NCBI GenBank assembly: GCA_030653505.1
Contig: JAURZK010000129.1
Location: 1-42,661 of the forward strand
Source of the DNA: Rubrivivax sp.
Lineage (GTDB): Bacteria; Pseudomonadota; Gammaproteobacteria; Burkholderiales; Burkholderiaceae_C
DNA length: 42,661 bases
Direction: 5' to 3'
Under the pieces are notes generated by a model, which searched no databases, was not told where the DNA came from, and was given only the letters and a program-made list of their open reading frames with translations. The position numbers were made by a program, and so were the translations under genes. Of this stretch, positions 25,351 through 32,849 are shown piece after piece; position 1 is the first letter of the stretch; each line of letters starts with the position of its first letter.

Positions 25351-25379
25351 CTTTCATGTGAACGACACCGGAACGTCAC
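25351..25379 (+). promoter_or_regulatory. PHO-box-like triple repeat upstream of glycerophosphodiesterase
   Basis: Three 7-base units each separated by 4 bases: CTTTCAT-GTGA-ACGACAC-CGGA-ACGTCAC. The 11-base period is that of PhoB sites (CTGTCAT-N4-CTGTCAC); the units match at 6/7, 4/7 and 5/7. A TACAAG -10-like hexamer follows at 25388-25393 and the gene starts at 25473. PhoB control of glycerophosphodiesterases is established in E. coli and Bacillus-type Pho regulons; here it is inferred. Confidence 0.55.
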
Positions 25380-25472
25380 GGCAGGGGTACAAGATCCGGT
25401 TGCGCGTCCGACGGCAGCCGAACATTGCAGGTCGCCGCCGCTCGACGCGCCACAACCCCAAGAGGAGATCGC

Positions 25473-26747
25473 ATGCACAAGACCCTGCTGAGCCTGGCGC
25501 TGGCCGCCACCGCCCTGCTGCCCACCCTGGCACTGGCCGGCCCTGACCACGACCACGACGACGACAACGGCCCCGGCCGCAAGCTGAGCATCCAGCTCGG
25601 CCCGCGCCCCTACTTCCTGGTCGAGGACATGACCGACAGCGCGCTCAAGCGCGAGTTGCAGTCCTGCGCCGCGCGCGAGAAGAAGTTCGAGCCGACGCAG
25701 TTCTCCATCGGCCACCGCGGCGCGGCGCTGCAGTTCCCCGAGCACACCGTGGAAAGCTACACCGCTGCCGCGCGCATGGGTGCGGGCATCGTCGAGTGCG
25801 ACGTCACCTTCACGAAGGACAAGGAACTCGTCTGCCGCCACGCGCAGAACGACTTGCACACCACCACCAACATACTGGCCACGCCGCTGGCGGCCAAGTG
25901 CATCACGCCCTTCACGCCCGCCACCTTCAATGCTGCCGGCGTGCGGCTGACACCGGCCCGCGCCGAGTGCCGCACCAGCGAGCTGACCCTGGCCGAATTC
26001 AGGACCCTGCGCGGCAAGATGGACGCCGCCAACCCGAACGCGCGCACGGTGGCCGAGTACCTGGCCGGCACCGCCAACTTCCGCACCGACCTGTATTCGG
26101 GTCCGACCAGCGGCACGCTGATGACGCACAAGGAGAGCATCGAACTCTTCAAGCGCCTGGGCGTGAAGATGACGCCCGAGCTGAAGAGCCCGGCGGTGGC
26201 CATGCCCTTCGACGGTTTCTCGCAGCAGGCCTACGCGCAGAAGATGATCGACGAGTACAAGCAGGCCGGCGTGCCGGCACGCGACGTGTGGCCGCAATCG
26301 TTCGACAAGAACGACGTGCTGTACTGGGTGCAGAACGAACCCGCCTTCGGCCGCCAGGCCGTCTACCTGGACGACGCCAACACCGTGACTGACCTGCCGA
26401 GCGCGGCCGAACTGCAGGCCTACCGCGCACAGGGCATCCGCATCGTGGCGCCGCCCACCTTCGCGCTGCTGACGGCCGACGCCAACGGCAACATCCTGCC
26501 GTCGCAGTACGCCAAGGACGCCAGGCGCGCAGGTCTGGACATCATCACCTGGACGGTCGAGCGCTCGGGCATCCTGGCCGACGGCAACAACGGCTTCTAC
26601 TTCCAGACCTTCGACAGCGCCGTGACGCGTGAAGGCGACCTGATGCGCGTGCTGGACGTGCTGGCGCAGAAGGTGGGCGTGATCGGCGTCTTCAGCGACT
26701 GGCCGGCCAGCGTGAGCTTCTACGCCAACTGCAAGGGCCTGAAGTAG
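25473..26747 (+). CDS. Periplasmic glycerophosphodiester phosphodiesterase
   Basis: A 424-residue protein starting MHKTLLSLALAATALLPTLA with a signal peptide cut near LALA-GP; AGAGGAG precedes the ATG. The GDPD barrel shows FSIGHRGAALQFPEHTVES (H81, R82), VECDVTFTKD (E108, D110) and RHAQND (H123), the catalytic and metal-binding residues. Later come KMTPELKSP and DIITWTVERSG. It releases sn-glycerol-3-phosphate from deacylated phospholipids as a phosphate and carbon source. An HDHDDD cluster directly after the signal peptide may bind metal. Insertions make it longer than UgpQ (about 250) and nearer to periplasmic GlpQ-like proteins. The PHO-type repeat upstream fits induction by phosphate shortage. 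Confidence 0.88.
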   Translation: MHKTLLSLALAATALLPTLALAGPDHDHDDDNGPGRKLSIQLGPRPYFLVEDMTDSALKRELQSCAAREKKFEPTQFSIGHRGAALQFPEHTVESYTAAARMGAGIVECDVTFTKDKELVCRHAQNDLHTTTNILATPLAAKCITPFTPATFNAAGVRLTPARAECRTSELTLAEFRTLRGKMDAANPNARTVAEYLAGTANFRTDLYSGPTSGTLMTHKESIELFKRLGVKMTPELKSPAVAMPFDGFSQQAYAQKMIDEYKQAGVPARDVWPQSFDKNDVLYWVQNEPAFGRQAVYLDDANTVTDLPSAAELQAYRAQGIRIVAPPTFALLTADANGNILPSQYAKDARRAGLDIITWTVERSGILADGNNGFYFQTFDSAVTREGDLMRVLDVLAQKVGVIGVFSDWPASVSFYANCKGLK

Positions 26748-26753
26748 CCCGGC

Positions 26754-26778
26754 CGTGGCGGGCCGGCGGCCCGCCACG
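26754..26778 (+). terminator. Strong hairpin after glycerophosphodiesterase gene
   Basis: CGTGGCGGGCC-GGC-GGCCCGCCACG: a perfect 11-base-pair stem with a 3-base loop, starting 7 bases after the stop codon. No T run follows, so it may act as a weak terminator or protect the mRNA end. It separates this gene from the separately controlled pyruvate kinase-like gene. Confidence 0.55.
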
Positions 26779-26826
26779 AGCGCAAAGCCTGCGCCAGATC
26801 AAGGCCGCAGGCGGGCAGCGCGGCGA

Positions 26827-26844
26827 GTGTCATGGAACTGCCAC
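26827..26844 (+). promoter_or_regulatory. PHO-box-like site upstream of pyruvate kinase-like gene
   Basis: GTGTCAT-GGAA-CTGCCAC matches 12 of the 14 specific bases of the PhoB box CTGTCAT-N4-CTGTCAC with the exact spacer, and lies 37 bases before the ATG at 26882. It is the better of the two PHO-like sites in this block. Confidence 0.55.
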
Positions 26845-26881
26845 GGGCCCTGACCAGACTGGTCGGCCCGAGGTTCTAGCC

Positions 26882-28882
26882 ATGAAACCGAAGACCACCC
26901 CCTCGCCGCCCGACGCTTGGGATGCCAACGACTGCGACGCGCTGATCGCCGAACTGTGGTCGCTGCGCGAGGCCCTGGTGGCGATGGAGCGCCGCCTGGC
27001 CCCCTGGCTGCGCGAGGCAGCGCCGGCGCAGGCCGCCAGCGCCGTGAACCTGGCGCACTTCCTGGCGCTGCGCCGCATCGACCTGCGGCGGCTGCAGGAG
27101 CGCCTGTCCTTGGTCGGCGTGTCCTCGCTGGGGCGCGCCGAGTCGCACGTGCTGGCCAATGTCGACAAGGTGCTGGGCATCCTGCACCGGCTGGCCGGCC
27201 GCCCCTGGGCTGCGCTGTTGAAGGACGAACCCGCCGGCATGCACCGCGGCCGCGCCTTGCTCGAGGCGCACACCGAAGCGCTTTTCGGCGCCGCCCCCGA
27301 AGGCCGCACCGTGCGCATCATGGTCACGCTGCCCAGCGAGGCGGCGCACGACGAGGCGCTGGTCGAAGGTCTGGTCGGCGCCGGCATGGACATCGCACGC
27401 ATCAACTGCGCGCACGACGGGCCCGACGAATGGCTGGCCATGGTGAAGCGCGTGCGCCACCAGGCACAGCGTGCCGGCCGGCGTGTGCGTGTGCTGATGG
27501 ACCTGGGCGGCCCCAAGCTGCGTACCGGGCCGCTGCCCGACGGTCCGCCAGTGGTGAAGCTGCGCCCGGTGCGCGACGCCTTCGGACACGTCACCGTGCC
27601 CGCCTTCCTCGGCCTGCGCCCTGCGGGTTCGGCGCTGCCCGTGGCCGGGGCCGACCTCACCCTGGACGCCGACGCGGCCTTCCTGGAACGGCTGGAGCCG
27701 GGCGCCGACATCGAGCTCACCGACACACGGGCGGCGCACCGCTGCCTGCGTGTGGTCGAGCGCCAGGGCGAGGCGGTGCGCGTGAGCTGCGAGCGCACGG
27801 TCTACCTGGGCAGCGACACCCGGCTGCGGCTGCGCCCGGCCCGCAAGGCAGCCGAGGACCGGCACGGCGCGAAGGGCCGCGGCAAGGGCGCGGCCGCAGC
27901 CGACGAGACCCTGCTGACCGGGCTGCCTGCCCTGCACGGCCAACTGCTGCTGCAACGCGGCGACCTGCTCGACCTGGTGCCCGAAGGCCTGGGCCACGCG
28001 GCGCTGCCGGGTGCCAAGGGCCGGCGTGCGCGCCCCGCGCGCATTGCCTGCACGCTGCCGCAGGCGCTGGCCAGCGTGCGCAAGGGTGAACGCATCTGGT
28101 TCGACGACGGCCGCATCGGCGGCGTGGTGCGGCGCAGGCACGGCCAGCGCGTCGAAGTCGAGATCACGCAGGCCCGTGATCGCGGCGAGCGCCTGGCGGC
28201 CGACAAGGGCATCAACCTGCCCGACACGCACCTGGACCTGCCGGCGCTGACGGCCAAGGACCTCGAAGACCTGGACATCGTCGCCCGCCACGCCGACCTG
28301 GTGGGCCTGTCGTTCGCACAGTCGGCGGCCGACGTGCGCGCGCTGCACGCCAAGCTGGTGGCGCTGGGTGCACCGCGGGTGGGCGTGGTGCTGAAGGTCG
28401 AGACGCGCCGCGGCTTCGAGCACCTGCCCGAGATGCTGCTGGCGGCGATGGCCTGCCCGGCGGCGGGCGTGATGATCGCGCGCGGCGACCTGGCAGTGGA
28501 GTGCGGCTACGAGCGCATGGCCGAGGTGCAGGAACAGATCCTGTGGGCCTGCGAGGCTGCGCACATGCCGGTGGTGTGGGCCACGCAGGTGCTGGAATCC
28601 CTGGCCAGGACCGGCCTGCCCTCGCGCGCCGAGATCACCGACGCCGCGATGGGCGAACGCGCCGAATGCGTGATGCTGAACAAGGGCCCGCACATCCTGG
28701 ACGCGATGCGCATGCTCGACGACATCCTGCGCCGCATGCAGGCGCACCAGTCGAAGAAGCGCCCGCTGCTGCGGGCGCTGAAGGCCTGGACGGCTTCGCT
28801 GGAGGCCGCAGAGAGCGCCACGGACAAGGCCACCGAAGAGGCCGCCGAGCAGGCCGCCGCGACACCGGCGCCTAGGCCTTGA
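26882..28882 (+). CDS. Atypical pyruvate kinase-like protein with extra N-terminal domain
   Basis: A 666-residue protein, against about 470 for bacterial pyruvate kinases. Residues 1-140 form a helical domain unknown in pyruvate kinase. The barrel starts near 143 (TVRIMVTLPSEAA) and keeps ARINCAHDG (R173, N175, H178), VLMDLGGPKLRTG, KGINLPDTHLDLPALTAKDL (from 442), VVLKVETRRGFEHL (catalytic-type Lys and Glu), MIARGDLAVECGYERM and VVWATQVLESL (catalytic Thr). The lid (B) region, about 217-441, is twice the usual size. Two potassium ligands are replaced (Ser by Ala177, Thr by Leu in MDLGG), and the C-terminal allosteric domain is missing, ending in an Ala/Glu tail. It probably acts on phosphoenolpyruvate or a related phosphate; a PHO-type site lies upstream. 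Confidence 0.75.
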   Translation: MKPKTTPSPPDAWDANDCDALIAELWSLREALVAMERRLAPWLREAAPAQAASAVNLAHFLALRRIDLRRLQERLSLVGVSSLGRAESHVLANVDKVLGILHRLAGRPWAALLKDEPAGMHRGRALLEAHTEALFGAAPEGRTVRIMVTLPSEAAHDEALVEGLVGAGMDIARINCAHDGPDEWLAMVKRVRHQAQRAGRRVRVLMDLGGPKLRTGPLPDGPPVVKLRPVRDAFGHVTVPAFLGLRPAGSALPVAGADLTLDADAAFLERLEPGADIELTDTRAAHRCLRVVERQGEAVRVSCERTVYLGSDTRLRLRPARKAAEDRHGAKGRGKGAAAADETLLTGLPALHGQLLLQRGDLLDLVPEGLGHAALPGAKGRRARPARIACTLPQALASVRKGERIWFDDGRIGGVVRRRHGQRVEVEITQARDRGERLAADKGINLPDTHLDLPALTAKDLEDLDIVARHADLVGLSFAQSAADVRALHAKLVALGAPRVGVVLKVETRRGFEHLPEMLLAAMACPAAGVMIARGDLAVECGYERMAEVQEQILWACEAAHMPVVWATQVLESLARTGLPSRAEITDAAMGERAECVMLNKGPHILDAMRMLDDILRRMQAHQSKKRPLLRALKAWTASLEAAESATDKATEEAAEQAAATPAPRP

Positions 28883-29196
28883 GCGTCGCCGTCGGCCCGT
28901 TGGCCTTCACCGCCGCGATGCCTTCGTCGCGCGAAGCCGCGGCCTTGTACATCTGGCTGCTGGCGACGACCTGATGGTTGCCGGCCATCAGGTTGAAGTA
29001 GAAGCGGCCGTCGCTGGCGGTCTTGTGCTCGAGGCGCGCCGCCTCGCCGTTCTTCTGCACCGAGGCGATGCCGTCTTCGGCCGCGGCCTTGCTGCCGTAC
29101 GGCCCGCTGCGCAGCGATGGACTCACCGTTGCCGGCGTGCAGTGAAAACCAGAACTGCCCCTTGTCGTTGGACTTCAATGCGAACCTGCCGGCCAT
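28872..29196 (-). pseudogene. yegP: YegP-like DUF1508 protein, frameshifted
   Basis: The ATG at 29196 starts MAGRFALKSNDKGQFWFSLH and AGNGESI, the usual N-terminus of YegP-type proteins. The frame is then lost; one extra G (position 29115 on the minus strand) shifts it. Removing that base joins it to LRSGPYGSKAAAEDGIASVQ and on to FYFNLMAGNHQVVASSQMY and GIAAVKANGPTATLKA, giving a protein of about 107 residues with the two DUF1508 repeats. The second half alone has an in-frame ATG that would give 84 residues. It is a real mutation or a sequencing error. Function of the family is unclear. Its end overlaps the end of the pyruvate kinase-like gene by 11 bases, tail to tail. Confidence 0.7.
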
Positions 29197-29292
29197 GGGT
29201 GCTCCCGTGTTCGTGGGTAAGGGAAGGGTCCATGGCAGGCCCGCGCAGCCCGGCGCAAAGGCGCGCCGGCGGGTCGGTCGCGGGGGATTACC

Positions 29293-29319
29293 CTTGGCGA
29301 CGCCACACGGCACGCCAAG
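29293..29319. promoter_or_regulatory. Inverted repeat upstream of permease gene
   Basis: CTTGGCG-N13-CGCCAAG, perfect 7-base arms, in the 214-base gap between the yegP-like gene (minus) and the permease (plus), 92 bases before the permease start. The spacing suits a dimeric regulator. No regulator gene is adjacent and no known box was recognised. Confidence 0.35.
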
Positions 29320-29410
29320 TGCAAGCCGCGAAGGCCGCGGTCGCGCCTCACCAACGGCGCGCCGCGGCGGCTCAGTACCGATTTCCAGATAACGAGGAGG
29401 GTCCCTTTCC

Positions 29411-30700
29411 ATGAGTTCGCTTTTCCACTGGCGCGAAGTGCAGCCGGCGCCCGGCGTCGTCGTCGCCCCCGACGAGCGCCTGCCCTGGCCGCAGACCGCC
29501 GCCATGGGCGCGCAGCACGTCATCGCGATGTTCGGCGCCACCGTGCTGGCGCCCATCCTGATGGGCTTCGACCCCAACGTCGCCATCCTGATGAGCGGCG
29601 TGGGCACGCTCATCTTCTTCCTGGTGGTGGGCGGCAAGGTGCCCAGCTACCTCGGGTCGAGCTTCGCTTTCATCGGCGTCGTCATCGCCGCCACCGGCTA
29701 CGCAGGCCCGGGGCCGAATGCCAACCTCGGCGTCGCGCTGGGCGGCATCGTCGCCTGCGGCGCGCTGTACACGCTGATCGGCTTCCTGGTGATGGCCACC
29801 GGCACGGGCTGGATCGAACGCCTGATGCCCCCCGTGGTCACGGGCGCGGTGGTGGCCGTGATCGGCCTGAACCTGGCCGGCATCCCGATCAAGAACATGG
29901 CGCCCACCGCCTTCGACGCCTGGATGCAGGGCGTGACCTTCGTCTGCGTGGCCGGCGTGGCGGTGTTCACGCGCGGCATGACGCAGCGGCTGCTGATCCT
30001 GGTCGGCCTCGTCGTCGCCGGCCTCGTCTACGCGCTGCTGACCAACGGCCTCGGCCTGGGCAAGCCCATCGACGTGTCGGGCATCGCGGGCGCGGCCTGG
30101 CTGGGCGCGCCGGGTTTCGCCGCGCCGGTGTTCAGTGGCAACGCGATGCTGCTCATCGCGCCGGTGGCCATCATCCTGGTGGCCGAGAACCTGGGCCACA
30201 TCAAGGCCGTGAGCGCGATGACGGGCCGCAACCTCGACCCTCTGATCGGCCGCGCCTTCGTCGGCGACGGTGTGGCGACCATGGTCTCGGGTGCCAGCGG
30301 CGGCACCGGCGTGACGACCTACGCCGAGAACATCGGCGTCATGGCGGCAACGAAGATCTATTCCACCGCCACCTTCGTCGTCGCCGCGCTCATCGCCATC
30401 CTGCTCGGCTTCAGCCCCAAGTTCGGCGCGCTCATCCAGGCCATCCCGCTGGCGGTGATGGGCGGCGTGTCGATCGTCGTCTTCGGCCTCATCGCGGTGG
30501 CCGGCGCCAAGATCTGGGTCGACAACAGGGTCGACTTCTCCGACAACCGCAACCTGGTGGTGGCCGCCATCACGCTGGTGCTGGGCACGGGCGACTACAC
30601 GCTGAAGTTCGGCGCCTTCACGCTCGGCGGCATCGGCACTGCCACCTTCGGCGCCATCCTGCTCTGGGCGCTGCTGGGGCGCGGCGGCAAGCCGGCCTGA
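29411..30700 (+). CDS. rutG: Pyrimidine (uracil/thymine) permease, RutG type
   Basis: A 429-residue inner-membrane protein starting MSSLFHWREVQPAPGVVVAP, with AGGAGG about 11 bases before the ATG. It matches E. coli RutG along its whole length from memory: DERLPWPQTAAMGAQHVIAM, ATVLAPILMGFDPN, GTGWIERLMPPVVTGAVV, ILVAENLGHIKAVSAMTGRN (carrying the Glu/Asn that bind the base), GTGVTTYAENIGVMAATKIY and GGIGTATFGAILL. The NCS2 family (14 membrane segments) imports nucleobases with protons. RutG imports uracil or thymine. No other rut gene (rutA-F) is next to it, so it may simply serve salvage. Confidence 0.85.
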   Translation: MSSLFHWREVQPAPGVVVAPDERLPWPQTAAMGAQHVIAMFGATVLAPILMGFDPNVAILMSGVGTLIFFLVVGGKVPSYLGSSFAFIGVVIAATGYAGPGPNANLGVALGGIVACGALYTLIGFLVMATGTGWIERLMPPVVTGAVVAVIGLNLAGIPIKNMAPTAFDAWMQGVTFVCVAGVAVFTRGMTQRLLILVGLVVAGLVYALLTNGLGLGKPIDVSGIAGAAWLGAPGFAAPVFSGNAMLLIAPVAIILVAENLGHIKAVSAMTGRNLDPLIGRAFVGDGVATMVSGASGGTGVTTYAENIGVMAATKIYSTATFVVAALIAILLGFSPKFGALIQAIPLAVMGGVSIVVFGLIAVAGAKIWVDNRVDFSDNRNLVVAAITLVLGTGDYTLKFGAFTLGGIGTATFGAILLWALLGRGGKPA

Positions 30701-30746
30701 CAGGGGCTCGAGGCCGGCCGCAACCGCGGGAAGCTATGCTTCAGGC

Positions 30747-30950
30747 ATGAGCCAAGCCGCCGACCTCATCCTCGCCACCCCCGACCCCGACGCCGCCACG
30801 CGCTTGGCCGAGCTGATGACCGACCTGGTCGAGCACGAAGGTGAGGCCACGCTCTTCACCTTCGAGGACAACTCGGTGCTGGTCGTCGAAGGCGCGCAGT
30901 TGCTGGCCTATGCCGACATCGGCGCCGCGCGCGGGGCGCGCGGCGGCTGA
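30747..30950 (+). CDS. Small protein of unknown function (67 residues)
   Basis: Starts MSQAADLILATPDPDAATRL, 46 bases after the permease gene. It is acidic and helical in the first half (LAELMTDLVEHEGEATLFTF), then EDNSVLVVEGAQLLAYADIG and a short AARGARGG tail. No signal peptide, membrane segment or cysteine. A -10-like TATGCT ends 7 bases before the ATG, so translation may be nearly leaderless. The even hydrophobic pattern suggests a real small protein; I do not recognise it. Confidence 0.5.
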   Translation: MSQAADLILATPDPDAATRLAELMTDLVEHEGEATLFTFEDNSVLVVEGAQLLAYADIGAARGARGG

Positions 30951-31004
30951 AAGGCGGCGGCAGCTGCCGGCCCGCCACGGCGCCGGTGCCGGGCTGAGCG
31001 CACC

Positions 31005-31706
31005 TCACTGCGCTGCAGATGCCGCGCGCAGCGGCGCGGCCAGGCGGCGCTCGAAGTCGGCCGGCGCGGTGTACTGCAGCACGTCGCGGCCCTGGCTGTC
31101 GAGCACCACGGCAAGGCCGATGACGGGGTAGAGCCAGTGTTCCAGGCGCGCACCAGCGGCGATGCGTTCCGCCGGCGCACCGAAGCGCGCCGTCAGCACC
31201 TGCGCGTCGAGCTGTGCGGCGGGGATGAAGCTCAAGCCCACCAGCGCCGTGGGCGCCAGTTCGGCCCGAGCCTGCGCATTCAGCAGGTGGCGCCGCCCGC
31301 CCGAGGGCTGCGGCACACCCGGCAGCAAGCCACGCCAGCGCGCCAGCGCCACCGCCATGGTCTCGGCGTCGAAGGCCAGCAGCAGACGGCCGTCGATGCC
31401 CGCGGCCTCGAACTTCTCGACGTAGCCTTCCAACGCCAGCGTGCCGTCGCCCCCCGCGATCAACGCCACCGTCAGCCCTTCTCCCCAACGCTGCTGCACC
31501 TGCGCCAGCGTGCTGCCGGGAAGCGACAGACCGAAGACGCGGCTGTGGCCCTGTGCCGGCAAGGCCACCTGCCAGGGCGCATCCGACGCAGGCGCCGAAG
31601 CGCCGCCCGGCGCCGGGGGCTGGAACATGCGCCAGACCGTGGGTGCAAACGCAATCAGCAGGCTCAGGAGGCCCGCCGCCAGCGCGATGACGAAGGGGCC
31701 TTTCAC
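31005..31706 (-). CDS. Membrane-anchored protein of unknown function
   Basis: About 233 residues from a GTG at 31706 (VKGPFVIALAAGLLSLLIAF, read as Met), giving one N-terminal membrane segment and then a Pro/Ala linker. The frame is open further upstream (to 31874) but that extension has an unnatural Arg/His-rich composition. The periplasmic part contains WQVALPAQGHSRVFGLSLPG, TLAQVQQRWGEGLTVALIAG, LEGYVEKFEAAGIDGRLLLA and a C-terminal LEHWLYPVIGLAVVLDSQGR. I recognise no family. It is convergent with the 67-residue gene and lies downstream of phhA across a 237-base gap in which I see nothing firm. Confidence 0.6.
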   Translation of the reverse strand: MKGPFVIALAAGLLSLLIAFAPTVWRMFQPPAPGGASAPASDAPWQVALPAQGHSRVFGLSLPGSTLAQVQQRWGEGLTVALIAGGDGTLALEGYVEKFEAAGIDGRLLLAFDAETMAVALARWRGLLPGVPQPSGGRRHLLNAQARAELAPTALVGLSFIPAAQLDAQVLTARFGAPAERIAAGARLEHWLYPVIGLAVVLDSQGRDVLQYTAPADFERRLAAPLRAASAAQ

Positions 31707-31943
31707 GGCGTCGGTGTCGCCGGCATGGCCAGCGCCTGCCGGCCGAGGCCGCAGCAGACGACCGCGATGGAAACTGTCATGGATGGCGGGCGGTGAGTGG
31801 AATGTCGAGAAGGCACGGACGGCATCAGGCATTACACACCGCGCGCGCCGCCGTCCGACTTGGGGCCGGGCCAAGACCAGGACCGTGTGGCCCGCCGTCC
31901 GGCAGTCCCGGGCCGCAAGCTCGAGACCTCCTGGTCCCCCTGC

Positions 31944-32825
31944 TCAGGAAGCTGACTTGAGCGCGTGGTAGCGCCCGCTGCCGCGCGTGAACACCACGTC
32001 ATCCGCCAGCACGTCACCCGGCTGCAGTTCGGGCAGCTGCTGCACCCGTTCGTACAGCGGCGCGAAGTCGATGCGCGTGAATTCGAGCAGCGCGTCGAGG
32101 TCGCGGACGACGAAATAGGTTTCCTGGAAGTCGTCGATGCGGTAGCGCGTCCGCATCACGCGTTCCAAGGTCAGGCCGATGCGGTTGGGCGACGCTTCGT
32201 CGAGGCAGAAGCGCGTCTCGGCATACGAAGACGCAATGCCCGCGCCGTACAGCCGCAGTTCGCCGCGCTGCTGCAGCAGGCCGAACTCGATCGTGTACCA
32301 GTACAGCCGCGCCAGGTGCTGCAGGTGGCCCAGGCGCTGCGCACGCAGCCCGCCCTGGCCGTAGGCCTGGATGAAGTCGGCGATGGCCGGGTTCATCAGC
32401 ATGGGCACATGGCCGAAGACATCGTGGAAGACGTCGGGTTCCTCGAGGTAATCGAGCTGCTCGGGCCGGCGGATGAAGTTGCCGGCCGGGAAACGCCGGT
32501 TCGCCAGGTGCTCGAAGAAGACCTCGTCGGGCACCAGCCCGGGCACGGCCACCACCTGCCAGCCAGTGCGCTGCAGCAGCACGTCGCTGAGCGCGCGGAA
32601 GTCGGGGATGCGCTCGGCACCGATGGGCAGGTCTTGCATGCCCTGCACGAACTCGTCGCAGGCACGGCCCGGCAGCAGGCGCGTCTGGCGTTCGAACAGC
32701 GTCTGCCAGGTGGCGTGTTCGGCGGGTGTGTACCGTGCCCAGCCCTGGTCGATCGTCCAGTCGGCGCTGGCCGGCCGCTCGCCCGCGGCCAGGCCGTGTT
32801 TGTCTGCCGCGGCGGTGGTCTTCAT
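31944..32825 (-). CDS. phhA: Phenylalanine 4-monooxygenase
   Basis: A 293-residue bacterial-type enzyme. The iron ligands are clear: H134 and H139 in DVFHDVFGHVPML and E180 in LARLYWYTIEFGLL. Other family motifs are LVPDEVFFEHLANRRFPAGN (pterin site), YGAGIASSYAE and IDDFQETYFVV. It hydroxylates phenylalanine to tyrosine with tetrahydropterin and O2 in the cytoplasm. It lacks the ACT regulatory domain of animal enzymes, as usual in bacteria. It is the last gene of hpd-VOC-phhA (24-base gap to the VOC gene), which together lead phenylalanine into the homogentisate route. A pterin dehydratase (phhB) is not seen in the window. Confidence 0.95.
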   Translation of the reverse strand: MKTTAAADKHGLAAGERPASADWTIDQGWARYTPAEHATWQTLFERQTRLLPGRACDEFVQGMQDLPIGAERIPDFRALSDVLLQRTGWQVVAVPGLVPDEVFFEHLANRRFPAGNFIRRPEQLDYLEEPDVFHDVFGHVPMLMNPAIADFIQAYGQGGLRAQRLGHLQHLARLYWYTIEFGLLQQRGELRLYGAGIASSYAETRFCLDEASPNRIGLTLERVMRTRYRIDDFQETYFVVRDLDALLEFTRIDFAPLYERVQQLPELQPGDVLADDVVFTRGSGRYHALKSAS

Positions 32826-32849
32826 GGCGTCACGCGTACCGGGCGAAGC

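Noticed and set aside
23424..26777. Minus-strand open frame of 1117 codons across the importer, CYTH-CHAD and phosphodiesterase genes
   Set aside because: A GC-driven shadow frame: composition is unnatural and it crosses three genes with clear family motifs in other frames.
26793..26807. Possible second FNR site (ATCAA half) before the pyruvate kinase-like gene
   Set aside because: Only one half-site fits; the other half matches 2 of 5 bases.
31707..31874. Longer N-terminus for the anchored unknown protein
   Set aside because: The extra residues are Arg/His/Pro-rich and precede a natural membrane anchor, so the GTG at 31706 is preferred.
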